NCBI RefSeq assembly: GCF_963678635.1
Contig: NC_087063.1
Span: 10,946,386 to 11,010,385, forward strand
Reading direction: 5' to 3'
Source of the DNA: Symsagittifera roscoffensis
Lineage: Eukaryota; Xenacoelomorpha; Acoela; Convolutidae
Length of the DNA stretch: 64,000 bases
Position numbers and translations under genes: made by a program. The notes beneath the pieces were generated by a model. It did no database searches, was not told the origin of the DNA, and saw only the letters and a list, made by a program, of their open reading frames with translations. Positions 31,562 to 41,800 of this stretch are shown in pieces. Every line of letters starts with the position of its first letter. The stretch's first letter is position 1.

Positions 31562-34500
31562 CTGAAATATCCAATGCAGTGACTATCACTTTAATTAACC
31601 TTTTTAAATCATCGCATCTAGAAATCAATCAAGTATTCATGTAATGTACCGTCTAGATCCTCATTATGCATTAGTGGCTGCTCGAGTATTTGTGCAAAAA
31701 TTTAAAGCTGAATTGTTAGTGTAGTTAACAATTTTGACTTTGTTTGCCATCTTTGATTTTCGACAGATGCCTACTAAATTTACTTTATTTCCTGTAAATT
31801 TTCTGTGGCACAGGCAATTTGGATTAAGTTCAGTAGCGGATTTAGGGGGGGGGGGGCGCTCCTCCCCTCTCAGGGATTTGACCCCCTGCCGACTCAAATG
31901 GTCCCCCCTCCCCCTTTGTATATTTAGAGATATCCATTTTTGGCTGAGTGACCTTAAAATTGTTCATTGTTCTAAAGGCGCTTTTTTGGGCCTATTTTCA
32001 AAATCTTACCTGCGGCGCAGAAAAATTGGTCACTTTAGGGTCTTAATGGTGATTTTGGAGAGCTCAGAAAATCAATTTGGTCGACCTAAATAAATTCGAT
32101 AAAATTTTCAACATTTTTTTGCCCCCCCCCCCCCCCCCCCCCCCCTCGAGAATTTCCTAGATCCGCGCCTGATCAAGTTAATATTACTTTTTTTTGTTAA
32201 ATCACTGTGTGAAAATCCACTTGGCATTTGAAAGTCCACTTGGCATCAGTAAACACGTAAATTAACTAGCAATGTTAATGCCATTTGACCTACAAGTGTT
32301 CGCATTTGAGAAAAGTTTGGTTGCTGTGTTTCAGGGCAAAAAATTACAGCGAAGTATTCAACTTCAGTTAAATATTCTGCAAGATTACTTTTATTGTAAC
32401 CCAATGAACTCTGAACCCTGTTTCAAATTAGCTAAATAATTGTTTTTTTACCCTCAAGTAGTTTAGCCGTTTGCCCTCGTGGGAGAAATCAGTGACTTTG
32501 TAGTAGTACTCGGCAGGCGATAATCCCTTCTGACGACCCTCCTGCTCGTACATATCATTCTGGAAGCGGCAACATCTCCCTAAATTATAGTGCAAATCAA
32601 ACTACCTGACTAAATTAAGGCTTTTGCAGCGTTCGGATTCTTAATTGAAAGTGGTCTGAAATAACGATTACTAGGGCATGCCGAAGTTGGAGTGACTACG
32701 AACTTTGTATGATACGATTATTTTGCATGATAACCTCCTTTAAAGATAGCCTTTTCTTAAAACGAGATCAGTAAAGATATTACTTTTTGTGAGAAAAAAA
32801 CGGCTTTATGCGCGATTACAATCAATAATGTTTATGTGGGAAGGGAAGTGTGGTGGTAATATTTATATGTTTACGCAAATGAAAAAAAAAGAAAATTGAA
32901 AATTCTTACCGCATACGGATAAACGTATTTATATTCACACCATAAAAAATAACTCAAGCTAATTGACTCTATTGATCACAATTTTGACAAACATCACAAT
33001 AAATTAAAATTTTACCACTATGTTTTCAAAACCAGATGAACTATTTCAATAAAAAAAAATCGTTTTGGAAATTTTTAATTGAAATGCATAAAATATAACC
33101 ACAACCTGAAACTTTTACATTACGAAAACTGAAAAAAAATGAGCATACAAATGAACAATTCCAGTTCAACTTAATTTTAAAATTTTCTATCCGTTTTTAA
33201 ACTCGGAACTCTCTGCGACCGTAGTCAAATCGGATCTCCATTGTCTTTTTCTGGCGATCAGAATAAATTTTTGTGAAAAATTTTGATTGAAGGTTATCTT
33301 CCAAGATCTTGCAAGAATCTTCCTCGAGGTTTACTCAAGTTTTATGAACAGCTGACTCTACTCGGATATAGGAGCATCTTAGTAGCGTCTAGCAACGTAT
33401 TTTTGTTCCGACTTTCGAAGAAAAGGGAATATTTGTGCTCGATGTGGTTTTTTTATTCAGTTAATTTTCACCAATCGAAATAATTATTTTCAACAAAAAT
33501 TCGAGCGTAACGCGAACTATTTATGCGTGGCAAATTATCCCGCACAACAAAATCATTCCAAATTGAATTGAGGCTAGCTAATTGGTCTTATTGTTTTTGT
33601 AGAACTCAAAATTTTACAATTAGATATTGTCCAAATGGTAAAGGTTTTCAGTACTTTTTTCCACAAAAACTATTCGATATGAATTGAGGGACAGTCGGAA
33701 CATTAAGGGCTTTGCCCTGATATACGAGCAGTATTGTTAGCTTCTACTAGCTGGTCTAAGCACGGTTACGTAGCAGTATTTAGACAAACGCATATTCAGA
33801 CTAGTCAGTAAGCGGACACATACTATACTAACCAATCAGAACCGAGACAAGGAAGAAATGAATTACTAATCAATATTTATTTGGTAAGTTTGCTTTCTCG
33901 TCTCGATTATGATTGGTTAATATGGTATTTAATTGCTTACTGACAAGTATGAACACGTGGTTGTCTAAATACAGACCGCACTCCCCTAAGCACAAATTGG
34001 AACAATTTCTGAGCGGGATTAAATAACCACTGACGCGTTAAAAGAACGAGACATGTCACCCAGACTGGTAGTTTTCAAACCGCCATAACTTAAAAAAACT
34101 TCGTCGCAATTCAAATATCTTTTCAAGTTTGAGCTTAGATTATCCAGATTTTCAGATGACATAAAGCTCTGTCAAAAATGAGTTTAAAAAACTCAAAATA
34201 TTTTTCGGTTAAAAAAGCACCCCAGCCTAAAAAGCACCCCAGAACAACAAGAAAGACAAATAAACTTCAGTAAGGTCAAAGAGCTCTCAACCGTCCTCTA
34301 GAATTTTTCCGACCAAATATTTGTGTTCGGCGTAATTTTTTTCTCTAGACAAATTTCAGACTTTTTATTCAGGCTTTGTAACTGTACGTTTTTGATTGAA
34401 TTTTTTTCTCAGATAAAATTATGAAGCGGTAAACTGTAAGGCGTTTAGATATTTTAGCATGTCAAGGTTTTTGTGATAACTCGGAAAATCAAAATAACTG

Positions 34501-37500
34501 TAAGGTACAAACCGAGCTCGTTGTTATCGAATGAGAACCAGTTGATGTTTTTGTAGGCTCTGTGCACCAGTATGTCAAACACTTGGTTGTATTTTTCTTT
34601 CCAACGTAGAGGCCACTTGTTATTCTTCACCAAGTAGCCAAATGTGCAGAAAGAAGCACTGAAATGGCAAATTCAGAAACAAAAATTGTCCAGCTTGTTT
34701 TAGATTTTTGGTTTTTTATCCGCCAAAGTTAGTAGTAGTTTGAAAAAACAAGTGGATTCGCATTGAGTCGCATCAAAAACCACATAAGTCGTTTCTAATA
34801 TGCTCAAGTTTTAATCGATGTTTTTTTTCAAAAAATTGATGTTCATTTATTTTTTGAAAACCTTCACCGACATTGAAGAATGGCTTCAAAAATTTCTTTA
34901 AAACGCTTTCTGCGCTTTTGTCATTCTTTCAATTTTCGGAGGAAAAAATGGATATTTTGTGTTAACCTGCAATAAATCTAAAGTTTTCTTGATAATATGT
35001 TCGAAAATTTTTTAAGATACTTGATATCCATCCTAACCGGGCCTATGGAAGTGTAACGTTTTCGAAACTCTTGCTTAAGGTTAAAATTCTTAAAAATGAA
35101 AAATTATCTATGCAAAAAATCAAAATTGCAATAAACATTAAATATTAAAAAGGTCCTAAGAGCATCAGAGCAGGGCAAATAATGGGGAATTAACCTAGTC
35201 AATCAATAATGGACTCTTTTCAGCTTCTATTTACACGCTGTCGTTGTAGTATTTAGAACACAGTTGAAAATGCCCGGCCTGAGGGCACGAAGTGCCCGAG
35301 TGCGGCTCTTTTGCCCGAGGCCATCTTCAATTATGTTCTAACTGTTGAAGAGCATGTTTTTGCTCTTTCTGAGGGAAAGATGCCAGAAAACTGTGAATGA
35401 GCCCTGAAAAATGTGAAAGAGCCTGGAAAAAAGCGCGAAACTATGCAAATGATTTCTTTTTCATTCATGCGTTCTAATATTTCATTTTTCATACATGTTT
35501 TGTCGTGAAAGAACAAATGTGAAAAAGCAAAAACATAATCTTCTCTGACCTTAAAATGGCAATGTGTTCTCTCAATTAGAATTTTTCGTAACCTTTCAGG
35601 CTTTTATACCTTTATGTTTCTATACCAAAAATTACCTATTAAATAAGGATCTTTTTTCATTTGAGCTTGTTTTAGTAAGTTCTTAGAGTGTACTATGATA
35701 ATAATTGAAAATAACGCAGCAAAAACAAAATTAGCATAAAGAAACACCTCATTCTGACGGATAAAAATCTTGAAAAATTTCGAGGCCAAACTGTGCATCT
35801 GTGCATTGTAAACGGATTCCGCAACCGGCCAAATCAGATTTGTCGCGGAATCCGCAACATTGCTACTTTTCTTTGATCATCTTTGCTGCTTTGGATTCTT
35901 GAAACAAACACTTAGAACCTTGTACCGCTCAAAATCGCTTCAAAAATCGGCGATTTTGCAGAACCTGCAACTGTATTTGCGGAATCCAGAACAGTTTGTG
36001 GAATTCACAAACAATTAATAAGACATACGAGTAGTACAATGAGCTGTTGCGGAATCCGCTACTGTAAGCGGAATCCGCAACTGTAACTGACTTCAGCAAA
36101 ATTTCAGTGGAATCCGCGAATTACTAGAGAAATCCACAAATTTTAAGTGGAATCCGCATTTTGTTTGCGGATTCCACTTAAATTTGCGGATTCCACTTAC
36201 ATTTTGCGGATTCCACTTACATTTTGCGGAAGCCACTTGCACTTGCGGATTCCAGAACCACTAGTTTTATTTGCTTGTTGCGGAATCCGCAGCAAAACAA
36301 ATGTGCCGACAACATTTACGATACAGGTATTTGTACGCGAAATCCACAAAACTTTTGTAAGTGGAATTCACTTACAATTTAGACCATTTTGTAAAGATTT
36401 GTCTCCGTAGTCCAGGAACATACAGACAAAAAATTGTGCGCCTATCCAGTGCACAGTTTCGCCTCGTGATGAAGATTTTGCGATTCTCAACATAGTCCGA
36501 AATGATCTTGTAAATCGTTTCGGACTTGAATCAGAATTGTAGAATCTTTTTAGTTTTTTTATACGTCAGAATGAGCCCGCATCCAGTTACAAGCGTTAAT
36601 AAGCGGTTATTTTATAATTTTTGTACTAAAATGGAGAAAAAAATGACTTTAATCAATCATTATTCGACTCTAATCTCTATTTCTGAAATCCAATTATAAT
36701 CATTTATAATAAATTTCAATCGATTATAATCGAGTAGTGATCAATCTACTTTTTGATACAATTATAATCAATTATAATTGATTATAATCGATTTTTTATC
36801 CCAGTTCCTAATTCATATGTTGTGCTTAAAAATCCATTATAATCGATTATAATCATTTTTGTTTGCCCATTTTGTCTCCAACTTTGCATCCAAACTGCTT
36901 ATATTTTATGCTTTTTGTAGACTTTGGCTTATGTGAAAAGTGAGAGAAAGACTTTAAACAATTTCCAATCATTTCAAACTTATAATTTTTCCATTTGTTC
37001 ATTTCTCATTGGAGTTGATTCATGATGTACATCTTAAGTTTTCTAAAGCACCAAATTATCAGCACCTTGCTTTAGTTTCATCAGTTACTCGAAAGAATTA
37101 TTTTTTTCTTACCGCGAGAATTTTTCAACTAATACGAAAGTATCTTTATGAAGTTTTGTTTCGTGGTAAGACTTTGTGTTGAGTCGAACCAAAGTGTGAC
37201 AAGACATCTCGCTTTTAGACAGAAACTGACAGTAACCCATGAGATATAGTTAAAAGGGACTTTTGGTATTACGAATTTCCGGCAAAATTAGAGATCATAA
37301 TCATATATTATTAATTATAATTGATTTTAACTGTTTTTTGAATGAGTTGTAATCAAATGTAATCGTCTATAATAGATTATAATTTCTTGGAAAATATCAC
37401 GATTGTAATCGGTTATAAAATTTTTTAAACACCTGATTTTGGTGATTATAATCAATCATAGTTCTCAAAAAATCATCATAATAATCCGTTATTATTGATT

Positions 37501-38111
37501 GCTTATGCCTAAACTTGAATGCGAGAGGTTCTTTCTCTCATGCTCTAGCTTTACAAGAAAATCGACAATAATTTCCAAAGCAAAACCGTTTCCACTGAAA
37601 ACAGAACGAATCTGAGTCACCAGAAAAACTTTATGGAGAGACTCTTATAATGACAAAGTCTGCCCTCGAAAGTCTGGACAGATCGAATATCGGTCGCAAA
37701 AACTCGTAAACTTGGCCACAACGTCTCAAACTGGTCGCAAAAATCACAACAGATTTTTGGGTCGCGAAAAATTGGAAATACCCAAAAATGTTTGCGAAAA
37801 CCTAGACAAGCGAAAAGATGTCACAAAAGTCTGGACGTAAAACGCGCACGTGAGACGATATACGACAATCTGAAAAGATTTCCTCTATTTTTCATTTTTT
37901 TAGTTCACTAACCCAAAATCGAAGCATTTTAGATTAAGATCATCACCATATGAGTCAGGGATGACAAATGCTAAAGAAGTCCACGACCCAGTAACGCGAG
38001 CAGATAACACAGCTGGAATAAAACGGTCCATTTTTTCATTTGTTTACACATCAAAAAACTAAGATAAATCTCACCTAATATTATTAGCAGCAGTTGAAGA
38101 TGTTTGACCAT
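31262..38111 (-). CDS. Secreted protein of unknown function, 236 aa, five exons
   Basis: Reconstructed as complement(join(31262..31561, 32452..32579, 34513..34658, 37913..38012, 38075..38111)). All introns are GT-AG and phases agree at every junction. The N-terminus MVKHLQLLLIIL plus AVLSARVTGS reads as a typical signal peptide, with likely cleavage just before or after the Gly/Ser. The mature part has seven Cys (in LKCFD, SFCTF, RCCRF, FGCGY, FICPE, WFCLE) and many aromatic residues, e.g. YLVKNNKWPLRWKEKYNQVF and NNFGCGYFIWAVGFGQGP. NST near the C-terminus is a possible glycosylation site. Protein ends NENSTNLT at a TGA. I do not recognise a family. Splicing is inferred from sequence only. 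Confidence 0.75.
31831..32171. mobile_element. Complete hAT-type nonautonomous element (341 bp)
   Basis: Left end CAGTAGCGGATTTAGG and the reverse complement of the right end, CAGGCGCGGATCTAGG, form inverted repeats backed by G-run/C-run tracts. Flanks ATTAAGTT (31823-31830) and ATCAAGTT (32172-32179) match at 7 of 8 positions. An 8-bp target duplication with CAG-type ends is the hAT pattern. It lies in the last intron of the secreted-protein gene. Confidence 0.85.
32452..32579 (-). CDS. Secreted-protein exon 4
   Basis: Acceptor CTATAATTTAG and donor TTGAGG|GTAAAA. It encodes RCCRFQNDMYEQEGRQKGL, then SPAEYYYKVTDFSHEGKRL. Phase 1 in, phase 0 out. Confidence 0.82.
32580..34512 (-). other. Secreted-protein gene intron 3
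   Basis: AT-rich intron holding the dispersed repeat at 33404-33735. No other gene or RNA was recognised. Confidence 0.65.
33404..33735. repeat. Dispersed repeat copy (CGACTTTCGAAGAAA ... TTTGCCCTGATATAC)
   Basis: Starts TTCCGACTTTCGAAGAAAAG and ends GGACAGTCGGAACATTAAGG, then GCTTTGCCCTGATATACGAG. Related to 24859-25340 and 6100-6330. Confidence 0.65.
34513..34658 (-). CDS. Secreted-protein exon 3
   Basis: Acceptor TTGCCATTTCAG and donor CTCG|GTTTGT. It encodes SFCTFGYLVKNN, then KWPLRWKEKYNQVFDILVH and NINWFSFDNNEL. Codon use is clearly less AT-biased than the flanking introns. Confidence 0.82.
35810..36375. repeat. Cluster of palindromic GCGGAATCCGC-type motifs
   Basis: About 16 copies, in both orientations, of a motif around GCGGAATCCGC / TGCGGATTCCACTTA. 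Dense runs occur at 36048-36080 and at 36150-36250, where AGTGGAATCCGCA faces several TGCGGATTCCACTTA copies. Spacing is irregular, so this is not a simple satellite. The area is an intron of the - strand gene. Confidence 0.85.
36650..36870. repeat. AATCGATTATAATC-rich cluster 1
   Basis: Many overlapping copies of the near-palindrome AATCGATTATAATC and its parts. A second, more degenerate cluster is at 37284-37510. Confidence 0.75.
37284..37510. repeat. AATCGATTATAATC-rich cluster 2
   Basis: Same motif family as 36650-36870 (AATTATAATTGATT, TAATAGATTATAAT, GATTATAATCAATC). The two clusters are separated by about 400 bp of ordinary sequence. Confidence 0.65.
37913..38012 (-). CDS. Secreted-protein exon 2
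   Basis: Preceded on its strand by CGTTTTATTCCAG and followed by GG|GTTAGTG. Enters in phase 1 and leaves in phase 2. It encodes the end of the signal peptide and SWTSLAFVIPDSYGDDLNLK. Confidence 0.75.
38075..38111 (-). CDS. Secreted-protein exon 1 (signal peptide)
   Basis: ATG at 38111-38109, reading MVKHLQLLLIIL plus one base, then donor G|GTGAGA. A 62-bp intron follows. The start was chosen because it gives a hydrophobic signal sequence that joins in phase with exon 2. Confidence 0.65.
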
Positions 38112-38446
38112 TATATTGATTGTACTTACTAGCAAGATGAGTTTTTTTTTTGGCTATTTTGGATCTAATGACATGTTTGTCCAGTTGTGATTTTCAAATT
38201 TACTTCGGCCGTGATATTTACCCGAATACATAATGCGAGTGACAAGTTTGCATTTTATGACCTTTTATCCTGAACAGCAGCAAAACTGTCGAAAACAATT
38301 AGAGGTTATTTTCTCTGTTGGATCCCGGGCATCCCAGCAAATGAGTCTTTGAAGAAAGCGAGAGATTTTAAGTGCCAAACAGTCGCCAATAGCAAAGTTT
38401 TCAGCTTTCTGTGGGCCTATAAAAGTTCCTTGGCCATCATGACCGG
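38112..38446. other. Short upstream region between the secreted-protein gene and the LTR element
   Basis: 335 bp that must contain the 5' UTR and proximal promoter of the - strand gene. On the + strand a consensus TATA box (CTATAAAAG, 38417-38425) lies 21 bp before the LTR element. It faces away from the secreted-protein gene. Confidence 0.5.
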
Positions 38447-38657
38447 TGTTGTGATTCTTACCATTTGTTTTATTTCACTAATTACTTTAAAGTATCTTAA
38501 CTGGTTAATCTTGATTTGACCTTGCTATCTTCATTCTCTCCGACGGAGAGAATGACCGCTCACTTTTTAATGTTTTAACTTAGAGATTAATTCACTTTTT
38601 AAACATATCTTATTTGTAACTAAGTAGAATTAACCGTAACAAAGGAACATTTTATCA
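38447..38657 (+). repeat. 5' LTR (right boundary approximate)
   Basis: Begins TGTTG, as does the 3' copy. The end is uncertain: it could be GTAACA at 38640 (with AAGGAACA following) or TATCA at 38657, which would put a TGGCGCAGTC primer-binding-like site on the gag start codon. The 3' LTR cannot settle this because it is lost in the gap. Confidence 0.7.
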
Positions 38658-38840
38658 TGGCGCAGTCAAACAGCAACGAATCAAACGTGAGAGGTATACC
38701 TTCATTTTGGCAGAACCACACTGTGGACCCACCAATTCCTTGGGAAGAGTGGAGCGATCTATTCCAGCTAGCGATAATCGCAAAAGAGAATATCGACATC
38801 GAAAATCTCTTGAATCCAACGGAACGATATCACCCACCTC
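38657..38840 (+). CDS. Probable true start of gag, out of frame with the main ORF
   Basis: ATG at 38657 opens a frame that reads like a gag N-terminus (PSFWQNHTVDPPIPWEEW, then LFQLAIIAKENIDIENLL). After about residue 56 it degenerates, while the gag-like reading continues in the main frame from about 38830. This implies a -1 shift between about 38810 and 38840. The main frame upstream of that point (from the ATG at 38707) looks like out-of-frame translation. Confidence 0.7.
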
Positions 38841-41800
38841 CCCAACATTGGAAAATCCGCCGGAAAACGAATCCGACGCTCAAAAAACATCACGCATCGA
38901 GAGGAATATCCAAGAACAAAATAGATTCGATGATGAAGAAATGGCCTCAATAAAGTTAGAAACCAAGAAATTCAACGGTATGAGACTGGAAGAGGCGGAC
39001 AAAAAACTAAGATCCATACTTTATCTAGCCCTTGGAAACGAAGGAAAGAAAATATTCGGCCAGAAGTTCACAAGAGTCAAAGTTCTACAAATTTCTTTCA
39101 AAGAATTTTGGGACAATTTGTCCACAGCTTTTGTGAGAAAAACAAACATAACCTTCGAAAGACACAAACTATTAAACAGAAAACAGAGGGACAGAGAATC
39201 ATTAGAACAATTCTGGGGGGCACTGGCTGAAATTGCAAAACGATGTAACATTCCCACAGGAGAAGACGAATGGATTAGAGATATTTTTATTAATAACATG
39301 AAGAATTCAGATATCCAACGGAAACTTCTCACGGAAACCTTACCGCCACTAGAAGCCTTAAACGTAGCCCTGATTGATGAAAAAGGAATTACAAACCACA
39401 TAAAGATGAAGAGTACTTTTAAATCCAGCGGATATTCTTCCAACAAATCTTTTAATCATTTTAATAAAAAAAGAGAACCCACCCTAAACATCGAAAGAAA
39501 CAACACATGTATGAAATGCGGCGGAAGTTTTACAAAAGGACATCTAGCGGTTTGCCCTGCTAAAGATACAACATGTACGACTTGTAAATATCGAGGACAT
39601 TTTACTAGACTTTGTAAATCACGCCGTAAAAATGTAAATATTGTGGATAGCCAAATTGTAAATAATACGGATCATCATTATCCTTCGGAACAACCAGATG
39701 TACATATTGACCACGCTAATAGAGAATGCTGTGGAGTAATAAATGCATGGTCAGAGTCTGGACAAAGCGATAACGACGATTACTCAGTATTAAACGTAAC
39801 AACTATCTACGATGATCAAGGAAAGGAGATGAAGAAACTACTAAATATCGGCTTAGGAAATGAAAACCAAGTAATTCTGAACATACAGGTGGATTCAGCA
39901 AGCCCTGTAAGCTTCCTTAAACAGAATGTGTTACACGAGTTGAGACTACGAGACCCCTACGTGAAAATATATCCAGTGGATAAAGCTACCAAGGAACTCT
40001 ATTGTGGATTTACGAACAATGCAATAAATATCACTGGAAAAGTAATTGTCCCAATTTTCTCAAATGGATGGTCCCACAAGGAATGCCACTTCTTTCTAAC
40101 TCAAGGTCATGAAAGAAACATCTTGGGAAACGACAATTTACCAAAAGTCGGAATCGAAGTTTCACAAAAACAATACGCAACACTCACCAACAAGAGAACT
40201 TGTAAGTTTATCAATTCCGTTACTTCACTTGACATAGATAATGAAATAGAAATGATTGGAAAAACCTTCAAACAACTATTCCTTCGGATTGGAAAAATAA
40301 AGAATCAAACAAAAATAACACATTTTCATGAACCATTAAAGCCAATTCAACTAAAAGGCAGGAGGGTCCCTTTACACTTACTAGACTCAGTAAAAACAGA
40401 ATTATACAGGCTTAAATCCGAAGGACACATCAAAAAATTAGAAAACTGTGACGAGGACAGATTTATTAGTCCGATAGTTATTACTTGTAAAAAAGACAAA
40501 TCGATAAAGCTAGCCCTTGATTCAAAATTCATCAACAAACAAATATACAAGAACAAATATCAGATGCCTAATATACACGAATTAGTTGATAACGTGGCGG
40601 CTCAAATTTCGGACAATTCCGCCGGAGAAGTATGGTTTACAAACCTAGACCTAAAGAACGCATATAGTCAACTCGCACTGGACAATTTTACTAGCAGCCA
40701 ATGCAACTTTAGTCTAGTCGGCGGAGATATAACAGGCACTTATCAATTTTTAACGGGTTTTTACGGACTCGGCGATATGCCAAACGAGTTTCAGAGAGTC
40801 ATGGACTCAACTTTGGGAAACATTCCTTTTACAAATTGCTACCTCGACGATATATTAGTCGCTTCCAAAGGAAGTTTTAACGATCACAAGAAAATCGTTT
40901 ACAAAATTTTATCAACGTTAGACACTTACAATTTCGCAGTTAAATGGTCGAAGTGCAAATTCTTCCAAAAAGAAATTGAATGGCTCGGTTTTAAAATGTC
41001 GAAATCCGGAATCGCCCCATTATTCGATAAAACCAAGGCAATCAAAGATATTCCAACCCCAAAGAATCTAAAAGAATTAAGATCATTCTTCGGGTCAACT
41101 AATCAGTACATTAAATTTGTACCAAATCTAGCATCCCTCGGAAGCCCGCTTAGACCTCTTTTAATTAAGAAGTCAATTTTCCTTTGGAATGAAGATCACT
41201 CAAAAGCTTTTGTCAAGATTAAATCTGAAATAGTAAATCTTACCGAAAACACTCATTTCGACGTAAAAAAGCCCACGAGAGTAAAAACAGATGCTTCACA
41301 TAATGGATTAGGTGCATCCCTTGAACAACTTCATGAGAAAGTTTGGAAAACAGTGTCATTTGCTTCAAGATTTTTAAATCCGCACGAATCGAAATATTCA
41401 ACAAACGAATTAGAGTTATTAGGAGTTGTATGGGCGGTTGAACATTACAAAAATTATCTCTATGGCTCCGAATTTGAAATTATTACCGACCACAAAGCTC
41501 TCCTTTCCGCTTTGTCACCAAATCACGGAAACAAAACATACCATAGCCGATTGACAAGATGGGTAGATCGTCTCCTACCATTCAATTTTACTATCAAACA
41601 CTTAGCGGGAAAAGATATGGGTTTTACAGACTTAATTTCAAGAACTCCTTGGGGTAAAGCAATTCCCTCATCACACTACGACAAAGAATTTGTAGTTGCT
41701 ACTACCAAAAAAATATATAGTGCACTCAATCCTTCGGATAATGAAAATCCATTACGTAATTCAATTAATTCGATTTCGGAAAATTCCCATTACATGAAAT

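Noticed and set aside
32452-34513. RCCRFQNDMY in the secreted protein compared with the phospholipase A2 active site (CCxxHDxCY)
   Set aside because: The catalytic His-Asp pair would be Gln-Asn and the calcium loop is absent. The similarity is too short to support a family call.
36147-36410. Open frame with repeated LRIP-like residues
   Set aside because: Translation of the GCGGATTCC motif cluster, with no splice sites or domain.
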